This document shows, in pieces, positions 1 to 7,533 of a stretch of DNA of 20,481 bases. Origin of the DNA: an uncultured Solobacterium sp. (GTDB lineage: Bacteria; Bacillota_I; Bacilli_A; Erysipelotrichales; Erysipelotrichaceae); contig UQPV01000046.1 of NCBI GenBank assembly GCA_900543035.1, forward strand, positions 1 through 20,481, written 5' to 3'. Position numbers and translations under genes: made by a program. Below the pieces are notes generated by a model. The model worked only from the letters and a program-made list of their open reading frames with translations. It was not told the DNA's origin and did no database searches. Every line of letters starts with the position of its first letter. Position 1 is the first letter of the stretch.

Positions 1-207
1 CGGTTGCCTTTTTGGACTTTGTGACTTTCGGCCCACTCATCCTCCGCATGCGCCTTGGTATCAAGTTCCTGTTCGTTGGGCTACGATTTCGCTATCCCTT
101 CTTCTCGCCTGCACCTCACGATATAAACCTTGGGAGTCGCTTTAAGGTTCGTCGGCAACTACGCCCCGGTGGACTTTCACCACAGACTGACGGCATGCCC
201 GTCATAC
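1..207 (-). mobile_element. Group IIC intron, 5' end (domain I part), cut by window edge
   Basis: Read on the minus strand from 207 towards 1, the sequence begins GTATGACGGGCATGCCGTCA, a hairpin, followed by AGTCTGTGGTGAAAGTCCAC. This resembles the start of bacterial group IIC introns such as that of Oceanobacillus iheyensis, which begins GTGTGCCCGGCATGGG with the same spacing to a GTGAGAGTCC motif. The first five bases are GTATG, close to the GUGYG consensus. The element starts 4 nt beyond the stem of a terminator hairpin on the same strand, the usual target of class C introns. The ribozyme continues past position 1, so its reverse transcriptase is not in the window. The open frame on the plus strand here is not considered coding. 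Confidence 0.72.
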
Positions 208-210
208 TGA

Positions 211-243
211 AAAGCGGAGACATGTGATCTCTGTCTCCGCTTT
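211..243 (-). terminator. Terminator hairpin behind the FIVAR stalk gene; intron target site
   Basis: Perfect 12-bp stem, AAAGCGGAGACA (211-222) against TGTCTCCGCTTT (232-243), with a 9-nt loop. On the minus strand it follows the stop codon at 253 by about 10 nt and ends in TTTT. It can act in both directions. The group II intron starts 4 nt beyond it on the minus strand. Confidence 0.85.
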
Positions 244-252
244 TGTCATACC

Positions 253-1623
253 TTAGTTTTTCTTTCTGCGATATGCAGCGATGGCCGCTGCGCCCGCTGC
301 CAGCGTCAGAGCGAACATCGTGTTCGTCATGCCCTCTGCCGCAGTATTCGCCGAATCTGCACTTGCTCCTCCTTCAGTGTCGGCATCTGTGCTGCCATCG
401 TTTATCTGAACAAGGCCATCGATCGCGTTCTGCAAGGCAGCCAGCTTCGCATCCACATCTTCCTGCGTCGCTTCCGGATCAGCGGACATCAGCTTTGCCT
501 GCTCCACTGTCTGGATCACCTCTGCTGCGCTTTCAGTCGTGCACCCGCTCATATCCAGAGACATCGCATAGGCGATCAGCTCTTCCAGCGCGCGGGTATC
601 CGCCTTGGTGCGTGCAGTCAGTCTTGCTTCCCGCAGGATTTCCGTTGCCGCATCGACCGCTTCCTGACTCTCTGCCGCATTCAGCGCATTGATTGCCGCA
701 TCCAGCTTCTCCTGCAGACCTTCCACCGTCGATGGCACATAGTCATCGATGTTCGCTAAGATCTGTCTGGTCAGTTCGATCTCATATTCAAGCGCGGAAG
801 TATCCACGAGCGTGTTCTCCAATCCGGCGATCGCATCTGCCAGATTCGTAATGGCCTCGGTGACTTCTGCTGTCGTGGCATCGTCATTAGCTGCCACTGC
901 CTGTGCAGCTGTGATCGCTGCCTGCAGTGCTTCCAGGCTTTCTGCTGTGTAGTCACCATCAAGGTAACCGTTAGCGGCTTCGATCAGGGCTTCCAGTTCA
1001 GCCTTCGTCACGATCTCCCACAGCTCCTGGGCTGCCTTGGTCATCGCTTCGCTCAGGTCGAGCAGTGCGGTCACGACCTCAGTTACGGTCGGCGCTTCCT
1101 TCGCCAATACGGCCTGTGCGTTAGCGATCGCTTCGTTCAGCGCTGCATCATCAGATCCCATTGCGACGGCCTTCTCGACCATATTGCGCAGAGCCTGCAT
1201 CGCTGCTTCGCTGGCTTCCGGCACGCTTTCTTCTTTCAGCGCGATGTTCAGGGCATCTACGATCGTTCCTTCCACAGACAGCTGGATCTGTGTACCATTG
1301 GTCACTTCATCTGCATCCGCCAATACGCTGCCGTCGTTGAGGAAAGTGATCTCTCCTACTTCTGCATACAGCTGTTCTTTCAGATCAGCTACTGTCGATC
1401 CAGCCGAAACATCCTTCAGCGCACCATTTTCAATCGTCATTTCAGAACCCTCCTTGAGCAGTATTCCTTTGCTGGAGAAAATTCTCACTTCTGCGATGGC
1501 CGGATAAAGCGCGCCATCTACATCTGTGATCGTGATCCTGACTTTGCTGATGCTTTCTGGCTGATCTAAAAAAAGGCCATTAGAAACGAAGGCAGGATGT
1601 TCAGCTCTCCTTTTTTGAACCAT
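253..1623 (-). CDS. C-terminal remnant of a FIVAR-stalk surface glycosidase (5'-truncated)
   Basis: The 456-aa open frame has no signal peptide and no ribosome binding site at its first ATG. Recognisable protein begins only near 1563: the last strands of a discoidin (F5/8 C) domain (SKVRITITDVDGALYPAIAE), then a small beta domain of the type that precedes dockerins or stalks (STVADLKEQL...GTQIQL), then alanine-rich FIVAR-like helices. The tail is a hydrophobic segment ending YRRKKN. The helical half is paralogous to the C-terminus of the GH84 enzyme at 2373-7241, with shared runs such as NDDATT, DDYVPSTVEGL and ARTKAD. It is most likely the end of a second GH84-like wall protein whose catalytic part was lost. 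The first ~20 codons lie in another frame over a LuxR-like gene fragment and are probably not native. An in-frame ATG at 1440 has AAGGAGG 8 nt upstream and could start a 395-aa cytoplasmic product, perhaps by chance. Confidence 0.7.
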   Translation of the reverse strand: MVQKRRAEHPAFVSNGLFLDQPESISKVRITITDVDGALYPAIAEVRIFSSKGILLKEGSEMTIENGALKDVSAGSTVADLKEQLYAEVGEITFLNDGSVLADADEVTNGTQIQLSVEGTIVDALNIALKEESVPEASEAAMQALRNMVEKAVAMGSDDAALNEAIANAQAVLAKEAPTVTEVVTALLDLSEAMTKAAQELWEIVTKAELEALIEAANGYLDGDYTAESLEALQAAITAAQAVAANDDATTAEVTEAITNLADAIAGLENTLVDTSALEYEIELTRQILANIDDYVPSTVEGLQEKLDAAINALNAAESQEAVDAATEILREARLTARTKADTRALEELIAYAMSLDMSGCTTESAAEVIQTVEQAKLMSADPEATQEDVDAKLAALQNAIDGLVQINDGSTDADTEGGASADSANTAAEGMTNTMFALTLAAGAAAIAAYRRKKN

Positions 1624-2044
1624 TGCGGAAATGCAGTCGCATGATCGATCATACTGTCAATGGAAGCTGTCCAGAACAATAACTGCTCACGCTGGTCTGC
1701 ACAGTGATCAAGCATAGCTTTCATCTGCTGCTTCACGTCCTGCCATGCGGCGATATCTCCCTGATGCAAAGCGCACAATGCCCTCATCATCTCCAGGCCG
1801 ACCCTGGCGTCAAAATCCAATGCGTCTGCGTGAATATCTCTTAATGACAAGGATGCTTTTTCCACCTCTCCTCGAAAATACAGGATCTGCGCAAAAGAAG
1901 TTTTTTCATCTCTGTATCCTCTGCATACAGCTCCAGCAGATCTTCTGCTCTTCCCGCAATATGATAAAAATCTGACATGAGGAGCAGCGGGCATTTCTTC
2001 ATCGATTCCTTGCCCTTTCTTCTTTCACCATTTGCCATACCCAT
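1566..2044 (-). pseudogene. LuxR-type regulator, N-terminal half only, frameshifted
   Basis: Two frames together give one recognisable protein: the first reads MSDFYHIAGRAEDLLELYAE, the second SFAQILYFRGEVEKASLSL and runs to PQWFKKGELNILP. They join at an A6 tract (T6 on plus, 1901-1906); one more A would restore a single frame. The pattern LLELYAED...ILYFRGE...WF..GEL resembles the TPR-like N-terminal half of a Firmicute family of short regulators that end in a LuxR helix-turn-helix. No DNA-binding domain follows: the frame stops at 1566, where sequence homologous to a surface protein takes over. It retains an extended -10 promoter and a GGGGGGAGG ribosome binding site, with ATG at 2044 (spacing 4) or 2038 (spacing 10). 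The family assignment rests on remembered patterns and is moderate; the frameshift and truncation are visible directly. Confidence 0.5.
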
Positions 2045-2070
2045 CTTTCCTCCCCCCATCTGTTCACTTT

Positions 2071-2079
2071 ATTATAGCA
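2071..2079 (-). promoter_or_regulatory. Extended -10 promoter of the LuxR-like fragment
   Basis: On the minus strand the sequence reads CTGCTATAATAAAG, a TGn extended -10 with a perfect TATAAT. No good -35 hexamer is seen at 16-18 nt. The transcript would start about 20 nt before the ribosome binding site of the LuxR-like fragment and could run into the FIVAR remnant. Confidence 0.55.
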
Positions 2080-2129
2080 GAAAATCCTTCCATGATCTTT
2101 GCCATTCTTTTCACTTATCGGCATACATG

Positions 2130-2165
2130 GAGAAGCCCTCCCGGACTGACTCGGGAGAGCTTCTC
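2130..2165. repeat. Inverted repeat in the 2045-2372 intergenic stretch
   Basis: GAGAAGC-C-CTCCCG (2130-2143) pairs with CGGGAG-A-GCTTCTC (2152-2165), 13 pairs around one C/A mismatch and an 8-nt loop. No T tract follows on either strand, so it is not a normal terminator. It lies in the 328-nt stretch between the GH84 stop and the LuxR fragment, which otherwise holds the GH84 terminator, the LuxR promoter and a 10-bp direct repeat CAATATTTTG at 2271-2280 and 2291-2300. I see no gene there. Confidence 0.5.
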
Positions 2166-2326
2166 AGAAAGGGAACCTAGAATATACTGTTCAGGCCATG
2201 ATGCTGTATCGTGTCGTAAGTGGCTTGACTGCCTTTCCTGAACGACTACATTATACTGCAGGAACAGTAACAATATTTTGACATTTGTTTCAATATTTTG
2301 CGCTTTTCTTATATCTTCACTGATTG

Positions 2327-2357
2327 AAAAAAGAGGAGACACGATCATGTCCCCTCT
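2327..2357 (-). terminator. Rho-independent terminator of the GH84 gene
   Basis: On the minus strand AGAGGGGACA, loop TGATCG, TGTCTCCTCT, then TTTTTT. The stem has 10 pairs including one G-U. It starts 16 nt after the GH84 stop codon. Confidence 0.85.
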
Positions 2358-2372
2358 CTGCTGTACTGACGA

Positions 2373-5300
2373 TCAGCTTCTCTTTCTGCGATATACTGCA
2401 GTCGCTGCCATACCTGCAGCTGCCAGCAATACAAGCATCATGCCTGTCTGTGCCGCTGCCGCGGTGTCTGCCGCATCCGGCGTCGTGACGCTGCCTTCGC
2501 TCACTGGCTGCAGTCCATCGATGGCTGCCTGCATCTCTGCGGCCAGCTCATCGACCTTTTCCTGCGTGATCTCTTCATCATTCATCGCCTGTGTCAGCTT
2601 GCTCATCATCCGATTCACCGGCACGACGCTGTCTAACGTGTACGCACGCAGATCAAGGCTGTTCACGTAAGCAACCAGCTCTTTCAGAGCACTGATATCC
2701 GCTTTCGTTCTCGCGTTCAGTCTTGCTTCTCTCAGCGTCTTTGTCGCTTCATCGATCGCATCCTGGCTCGTCGCCTCAAGCGCTGCCTGCGCCGCTACTA
2801 GCTTATCCGCCAGGCCTTCTACTGTAGAAGGCACATAGTCATCCAGGTTAGCGATCATTTCTGTTACGAGCTCGATCTCATGTTCGAGCGCGGAAGTATC
2901 TAATGTAATGCTTTCCAGACCCGCGATCGCGTTGGCCAGGTCAGTGATGGCCGTCGTCACTTCAGAGGTCGTAGCATCATCATTCTTCGCTACGCTCTTC
3001 GCTGCCGTGATCGCTGCTTGCAGCGCACGGTATGTCAGATCTGTATAACCATCTGCGCTGATCGTTTCTGCCGCTTCGATCAATGCGTTCAATTCTGCTT
3101 TGCTTACGATCAGCCACAGCTCCTGCGCCTTTTCACACAGATTGCTGATCGCTGCTTTGATCTCATTCGCGTCATCGCTCTGCAGATATACCTGATATGC
3201 TTCAGCTATCGCTGTCTTCAGTTCCTGGACCTTGCCCGGACGAACCCCGTCCACATTGGTCAGGATCATATCATTGATATAATCGATCGTCGCTTTCAAG
3301 CTTTCTTTAAGCTTATCGCTGCTGACTTCTACATTCAGTTCTGCGATTGCTTCGCTCAGATCAAGCATTGCGGCCACGACCGCGCTCGCAGATGCACTGT
3401 CTGGATCATCAAGCAATGCCTGTGCCGCAGCGATCGCTGCGTTCAGCGTTTCATCATCAGACTCCAGCGCATTGGCTTTGTCGATCAAGTTACGCAATGC
3501 CTGGATAGCTGCATCGCTGGCCGGATCGCCTGGTTCGCCGATTTCCTCAAGCGCTTCGATCGCCGCATTCAAAGCCTGTACTGCCGCGTCGATCGCGTTC
3601 TGATCCGCATCCTCATCGGCTGCGACGCTCTTCGCGTTATTCAGCGCTTCTTGCAGCGCTGCCCAGCTTGCGCTCGTATAATCTGCTTCATTCAGTGTTT
3701 CCGCATTTTCGATTGCTGCATTCAATGCTTCTTTGTCCGGTTCAGAAACTGTTCCGGCCGGCTCAAATTCAGCGCTCAGCACGACATCTTCACCAGGCAT
3801 CAGGAAACTTGTTCCTTCTACCGCGGTGCCATTGTAATTCAGGGAACCAGCCTTCAGCTGATAACCTTCATCCGGTTCGATGTACACATTGACCTTTGCG
3901 CCTTCTTCAAAGTGCGCCGCATCGACGCTGATCGATCCATGCTCGATTTCCGGATCGATGGTCAGCGCATGCGTGCGCTCGACGATCGCTTTATCCACAC
4001 CGTATACTCTGGTCTCGAAGATACGGGTTGCCGGATAAGGCGCACCGGTCTGTGAACCATTGTAGATATACAGACGGAAGTAACGTCCTTCGACCAGTTC
4101 ATCGAAGGTCGTATTGACGATGTTCTCGCTGTTATTGTCATAACGGGAGACATCTCTCCAATTGGCGTTATTGCTCAGATAACTGCTGCTGGACAGCTCT
4201 TCTTCGGTCGGATCCTCATCTACGAGTACCTGCAGCGCGAAAGAGCTCGGGGCATACAGTTCATGCTCGATGCCGCCGCCGACGATCTGCCAGCTGCTGA
4301 TCTGCTTAACAGAACCAAGATCGAATGCTACCCACTGGTTCGTGTTCGTGCCGTTGCCCGGGCACCATTTTGTCGTGTCCAGATCATCGAAGATATTTTC
4401 CGGACCTTCTCCGGCTGCGGAGGATCCGCTTGATCCGAGGATGGTCGCGCTCGGACCCAGGTTGACCGGAATGGTCGGGTCCACATAGATGCGGTCGGTT
4501 ACCCGTACCGTCACGCTTGCACTTGCGTCCGCGTCAAATGCGGAAGTCGCCGTTACCGTCAGCGTCTGAGACAGCTCGTTGCCGTCTACGCTGAGCACGC
4601 CATTATTGTTGATGGTGGTGCCTTCAGCGGTTGCACCAGATACGCTCCACTTCACGGCATCCAGATCGCCCTGCGGGGAAGAAACGGATGCGGTAAACTG
4701 ATAAGTCGATCCCTGCGGAACTTCGACGTTTTCGCTCGGTTCGATCTGGACGCTGTCGATCTGCACGCCGCTGGTATCTGCGCTGTCCGGGTCAAAATCG
4801 CCCATTGCGCTGTACGCGGTGTCGACGAACGGCTTCAGGCCTTCGTCAGAAGACACTGCCTGCAGCACGCTGTTGTAGATATCTTCTCCGGCACCTTCCA
4901 GAGAGATGATCTGATAACGCTCATTGCGCGGAATGTCCAGGCGTTCCTTGGCAGCGGTCGCAAGGTAATAGCCCTGCACCTGTTCTACCGGATCATCGCT
5001 GGATACGACCGCCATGGCGCCGCCGATGGCCGCTGCCATGTCATACAGCTTGTTCATGGATGTCTGCGCTTCGGTTACGATCAGACGATAAGCCGCATTG
5101 TCGCTGTCTGCGAGCGTCTCGACTTTTTCAACCGCATCCATGATCTCGATCATCTTGTTCTTGATCGCTGCTGCTGATTCCTTTGTTCCGGAGTAACCGG
5201 CGATCAGACGGCTGATCTCTGTCGGTACATAGTCATCGTTCAGGTTTCCATAAACGGTCCGCAGCGCGTCAGCCATTTCCGGATCATCCGGGATGATGGC

Positions 5301-7241
5301 GTCAAAGCAGTCATACCAGTTCTGCTCAGCGTCGAACGCCTGCGGATTCCATGTATAATCTGCCACACCGAAGAGCGCTACCTTAGATGCTTCTGAATAA
5401 TTCATCGGGTTAGACAATACGCCCTTGATGTTGGTCGGATTAGAATCCTGAGAATAATCAAAGTTGATCGGGTTGGTGAAGAATACGCTGTCTTCCGCGT
5501 CATTGACCGGATAGTTCCACCACATGACCGGTGTACGTCCGATCCAGTTCTTGAACGTCGTAGCGGAAGAGTTGCTGATGCTGGAGAAGACATCTCTGCC
5601 GGTGAAGCAGATCTCAATGTCTTCATGGAGCTGCTGGAACTTCGGCAGGTTGCTCGATGCGCCGGAAGAACCGGTCGTATACCATGCCGGTGTGAAGAAC
5701 AGCCCCTTCACCTGATCCTCAGGTGCGCTGCCTTCCGTATTGTACTTTGCATACAACTGTTCCTGCACCTGATTGAGCATGTAGATCTGCATGTCGCAGG
5801 TGCTCGTCGCATAGTCATTAGAGATATCGTCAACGAAGATGCCGAACTGACGAACGCCCAGTTCATACATATGCTCGAACTTGGTCATCAGACGGGCGAT
5901 GCCTTCATCGGTCGTCTCTTCATTGGTAAAGTCGATCGGCTTCTGCATGGCCGGATGTGCGACCCAGACAAAGCTTACCTTGCTTGCCGTTGCCGCAGCG
6001 GCGATCTGCGCCATCTCATCCGCGGTCCTTACGCCGTTCTTGGAATCTTCCTCGCTGACGGTTTCCGGATAGTCCTCGTCCCATAATCCCAGATGATAAG
6101 GATCAGACTTCGGTCCATACAGGAAGACGTTCATCTTATAACGCTTTGCATAATCCATGAAGCTCAGCGTGCCGTCCACGGTCCATGGATAACCATAGTA
6201 ACCTTCAACGACGCCGCGGTATTTCTGGAATGCATAATCTTCAAATGTAGACACCTTCATCGTGCCGTCAACGCTCTGATCGAGCATCTGCTCCAGCGTT
6301 GCCAGACCATAGTAAGCGGCATCTGTGTCTTCGCCCAGCACGACGATGTCGCCGTCCTCGAACACCTTGACCACATGCATGTCGTATTTGTTTTCCGCTT
6401 CGGTGAACACATCGCGCGGTACGTCCGCGTGCGTATCGGCAGCTTCGCCTGATCCGTTGATGCCCACATACAGGTTGACTTCGCCTTCCTGCGGCTCATC
6501 CGTGAATACCGGGGTCATGTCATGCTCGCTGATGACCTCTTCGATGCGGTCTTCCGTCACGCTGTCGATGCCGCTTTCCGCGATGACATTGACTTCATCG
6601 CTCAAGCTGATCGCCGCGTCAGAATCCGTCACGCTCTGCGGGATCGGATAGATCTTGTAATTTCCGGTCTCCTCTTCGCTCGTATCCTGTGTATTGTACA
6701 CAGAAACCTCAAAGATCGATACGGATGGCCAGTCGCCATTGTAGTCTGTCGCTCTGACACGCAGATAACGCGCATACTGCAGCTCGCTGAATGACACGCT
6801 GTCCAGTTTAGAGACCGGTGCAGTAGACCGGTTATGGATCACTGCCCAATCCTGTGCGTCATCAGAGATCTCCAGCACAAAATTCTGGATGTTCTGCTGT
6901 TCCCACTGGATGTCGACCAGGTCGAATGCGGTCACTTCTCCAAAATCGATCTGCAGCCATTTCTCCGGCCGAGGGCTTCCGGTTCCCTGATTGGTTGCCC
7001 AGCGCGTATCGCTATTGCCATCAATGGCCAGATCGGCCGTAAAGCTCGTGCCGTCTTCGACATCATTGGCAGTTGCTGTCGCTCCCAGTGCCAGGTTCGT
7101 CGATGCCGCACGGGAAGATACGGCAGACGTATTGGCGCGCACGCCAATGCCCAGTCCGAGGACCATGCAGCACACGAGCGCCAGCACGGAGAGCTTTCTC
7201 ATTACTTTCTTCATTTTTCTCCTCCTTGATTCAGGCTTCAT
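2373..7241 (-). CDS. Secreted GH84 beta-N-acetylglucosaminidase (hyaluronidase/NagJ-like), multidomain
   Basis: Large surface glycosidase predicted to remove terminal beta-GlcNAc from host mucin or glycoprotein glycans outside the cell. Domains in order (1622 aa): signal peptide 10-36; discoidin/F5-8C 45-183; GH20/84 N-terminal domain 194-325; GH84 barrel 338-640; helical post-catalytic region 650-815; Ig-like 827-915; second discoidin 926-1083; a beta repeat domain 1086-1161; FIVAR 1166-1232; long FIVAR-like helical stalk to about 1585; hydrophobic tail ending YRRKRS. The catalytic Asp pair is in FGIFVDDIS (471-472); GYYGYPW, GPKSDPYH and WWNYPVND match the sugar-binding segments of Clostridium perfringens NagJ. 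No LPXTG is present. Two start codons each have an ideal ribosome binding site: ATG at 7241 (AAGGAGG, spacing 7) and ATG at 7214 (AAGGAGG, spacing 6); the second gives a more typical signal peptide. A cre-like site overlaps the promoter. The family call is firm; the natural substrate is inferred. Confidence 0.93.
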   Translation of the reverse strand: MKPESRRRKMKKVMRKLSVLALVCCMVLGLGIGVRANTSAVSSRAASTNLALGATATANDVEDGTSFTADLAIDGNSDTRWATNQGTGSPRPEKWLQIDFGEVTAFDLVDIQWEQQNIQNFVLEISDDAQDWAVIHNRSTAPVSKLDSVSFSELQYARYLRVRATDYNGDWPSVSIFEVSVYNTQDTSEEETGNYKIYPIPQSVTDSDAAISLSDEVNVIAESGIDSVTEDRIEEVISEHDMTPVFTDEPQEGEVNLYVGINGSGEAADTHADVPRDVFTEAENKYDMHVVKVFEDGDIVVLGEDTDAAYYGLATLEQMLDQSVDGTMKVSTFEDYAFQKYRGVVEGYYGYPWTVDGTLSFMDYAKRYKMNVFLYGPKSDPYHLGLWDEDYPETVSEEDSKNGVRTADEMAQIAAAATASKVSFVWVAHPAMQKPIDFTNEETTDEGIARLMTKFEHMYELGVRQFGIFVDDISNDYATSTCDMQIYMLNQVQEQLYAKYNTEGSAPEDQVKGLFFTPAWYTTGSSGASSNLPKFQQLHEDIEICFTGRDVFSSISNSSATTFKNWIGRTPVMWWNYPVNDAEDSVFFTNPINFDYSQDSNPTNIKGVLSNPMNYSEASKVALFGVADYTWNPQAFDAEQNWYDCFDAIIPDDPEMADALRTVYGNLNDDYVPTEISRLIAGYSGTKESAAAIKNKMIEIMDAVEKVETLADSDNAAYRLIVTEAQTSMNKLYDMAAAIGGAMAVVSSDDPVEQVQGYYLATAAKERLDIPRNERYQIISLEGAGEDIYNSVLQAVSSDEGLKPFVDTAYSAMGDFDPDSADTSGVQIDSVQIEPSENVEVPQGSTYQFTASVSSPQGDLDAVKWSVSGATAEGTTINNNGVLSVDGNELSQTLTVTATSAFDADASASVTVRVTDRIYVDPTIPVNLGPSATILGSSGSSAAGEGPENIFDDLDTTKWCPGNGTNTNQWVAFDLGSVKQISSWQIVGGGIEHELYAPSSFALQVLVDEDPTEEELSSSSYLSNNANWRDVSRYDNNSENIVNTTFDELVEGRYFRLYIYNGSQTGAPYPATRIFETRVYGVDKAIVERTHALTIDPEIEHGSISVDAAHFEEGAKVNVYIEPDEGYQLKAGSLNYNGTAVEGTSFLMPGEDVVLSAEFEPAGTVSEPDKEALNAAIENAETLNEADYTSASWAALQEALNNAKSVAADEDADQNAIDAAVQALNAAIEALEEIGEPGDPASDAAIQALRNLIDKANALESDDETLNAAIAAAQALLDDPDSASASAVVAAMLDLSEAIAELNVEVSSDKLKESLKATIDYINDMILTNVDGVRPGKVQELKTAIAEAYQVYLQSDDANEIKAAISNLCEKAQELWLIVSKAELNALIEAAETISADGYTDLTYRALQAAITAAKSVAKNDDATTSEVTTAITDLANAIAGLESITLDTSALEHEIELVTEMIANLDDYVPSTVEGLADKLVAAQAALEATSQDAIDEATKTLREARLNARTKADISALKELVAYVNSLDLRAYTLDSVVPVNRMMSKLTQAMNDEEITQEKVDELAAEMQAAIDGLQPVSEGSVTTPDAADTAAAAQTGMMLVLLAAAGMAATAVYRRKRS

Positions 7242-7290
7242 CCCATTTCCTCCTTTCCTTCAGGATGTGTTAGCCCTTTCATCACAATAC

Positions 7291-7319
7291 AGTGTACAAC
7301 AATCTTCAACCGCTTACAA
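7291..7319 (-). promoter_or_regulatory. GH84 promoter overlapped by a CcpA cre-like site
   Basis: On the minus strand TTGTAA (7314-7319), 17 nt, TACACT (7291-7296), giving a leader of about 43 nt. The 15-mer TTGTAAGCGGTTGAA (7305-7319) fits the cre consensus WTGNAANCGNWNNCW at all but one defined position and covers the -35 box. Binding there would block transcription, which suits catabolite repression of a glycan-degrading enzyme. The match is seen; the function is inferred. Confidence 0.5.
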
Positions 7320-7483
7320 TGATTTCTTTCCCACATTTTCCCATGATGACATATCATTTTGTCCATATATTCAGAAATTTATTAATATTTCTGTTCTGAT
7401 TTTCATGGCATTGATGGGCAAATTTTACCATGATGCTCATCTTGCGCATCCTTGCAGGCCGTTATCGTTCCCGCTGCTCCCAG

Positions 7484-7532
7484 AAAAAAAAGACCGTGGC
7501 GGCAATGCCGGATGGCATCGGCCGTCATGGTC
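7484..7532 (-). terminator. Terminator of the DUF2262-SDR operon
   Basis: On the minus strand an imperfect hairpin GACC...CGGC...ATGCC / GGCAT...GCCG...GGTC (7492-7532) is followed by eight T (7484-7491). It starts 2 nt after the SDR stop codon. Between it and the GH84 promoter (7320-7483) I see only AT-rich sequence with no gene. Confidence 0.85.
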
Positions 7533-7533
7533 C

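Noticed and set aside
12..227. 71-codon frame at the left edge
   Set aside because: It covers intron domain I sequence read on the opposite strand; no coding signal.
2130..2165. Inverted repeat as a terminator
   Set aside because: No T tract follows on either strand, and the true GH84 terminator is at 2327-2357.
2271..2300. Direct repeat CAATATTTTG x2, considered as an iteron or CRISPR-like unit
   Set aside because: Only two copies, 10 bp each, in AT-rich sequence; no further units.
3018..4055. 345-codon open frame on plus, antisense to the GH84 stalk
   Set aside because: It lies opposite an alanine-rich repeat region, has no ribosome binding site or recognisable domain, and has an odd Cys/Phe/Arg-rich composition typical of a shadow frame.
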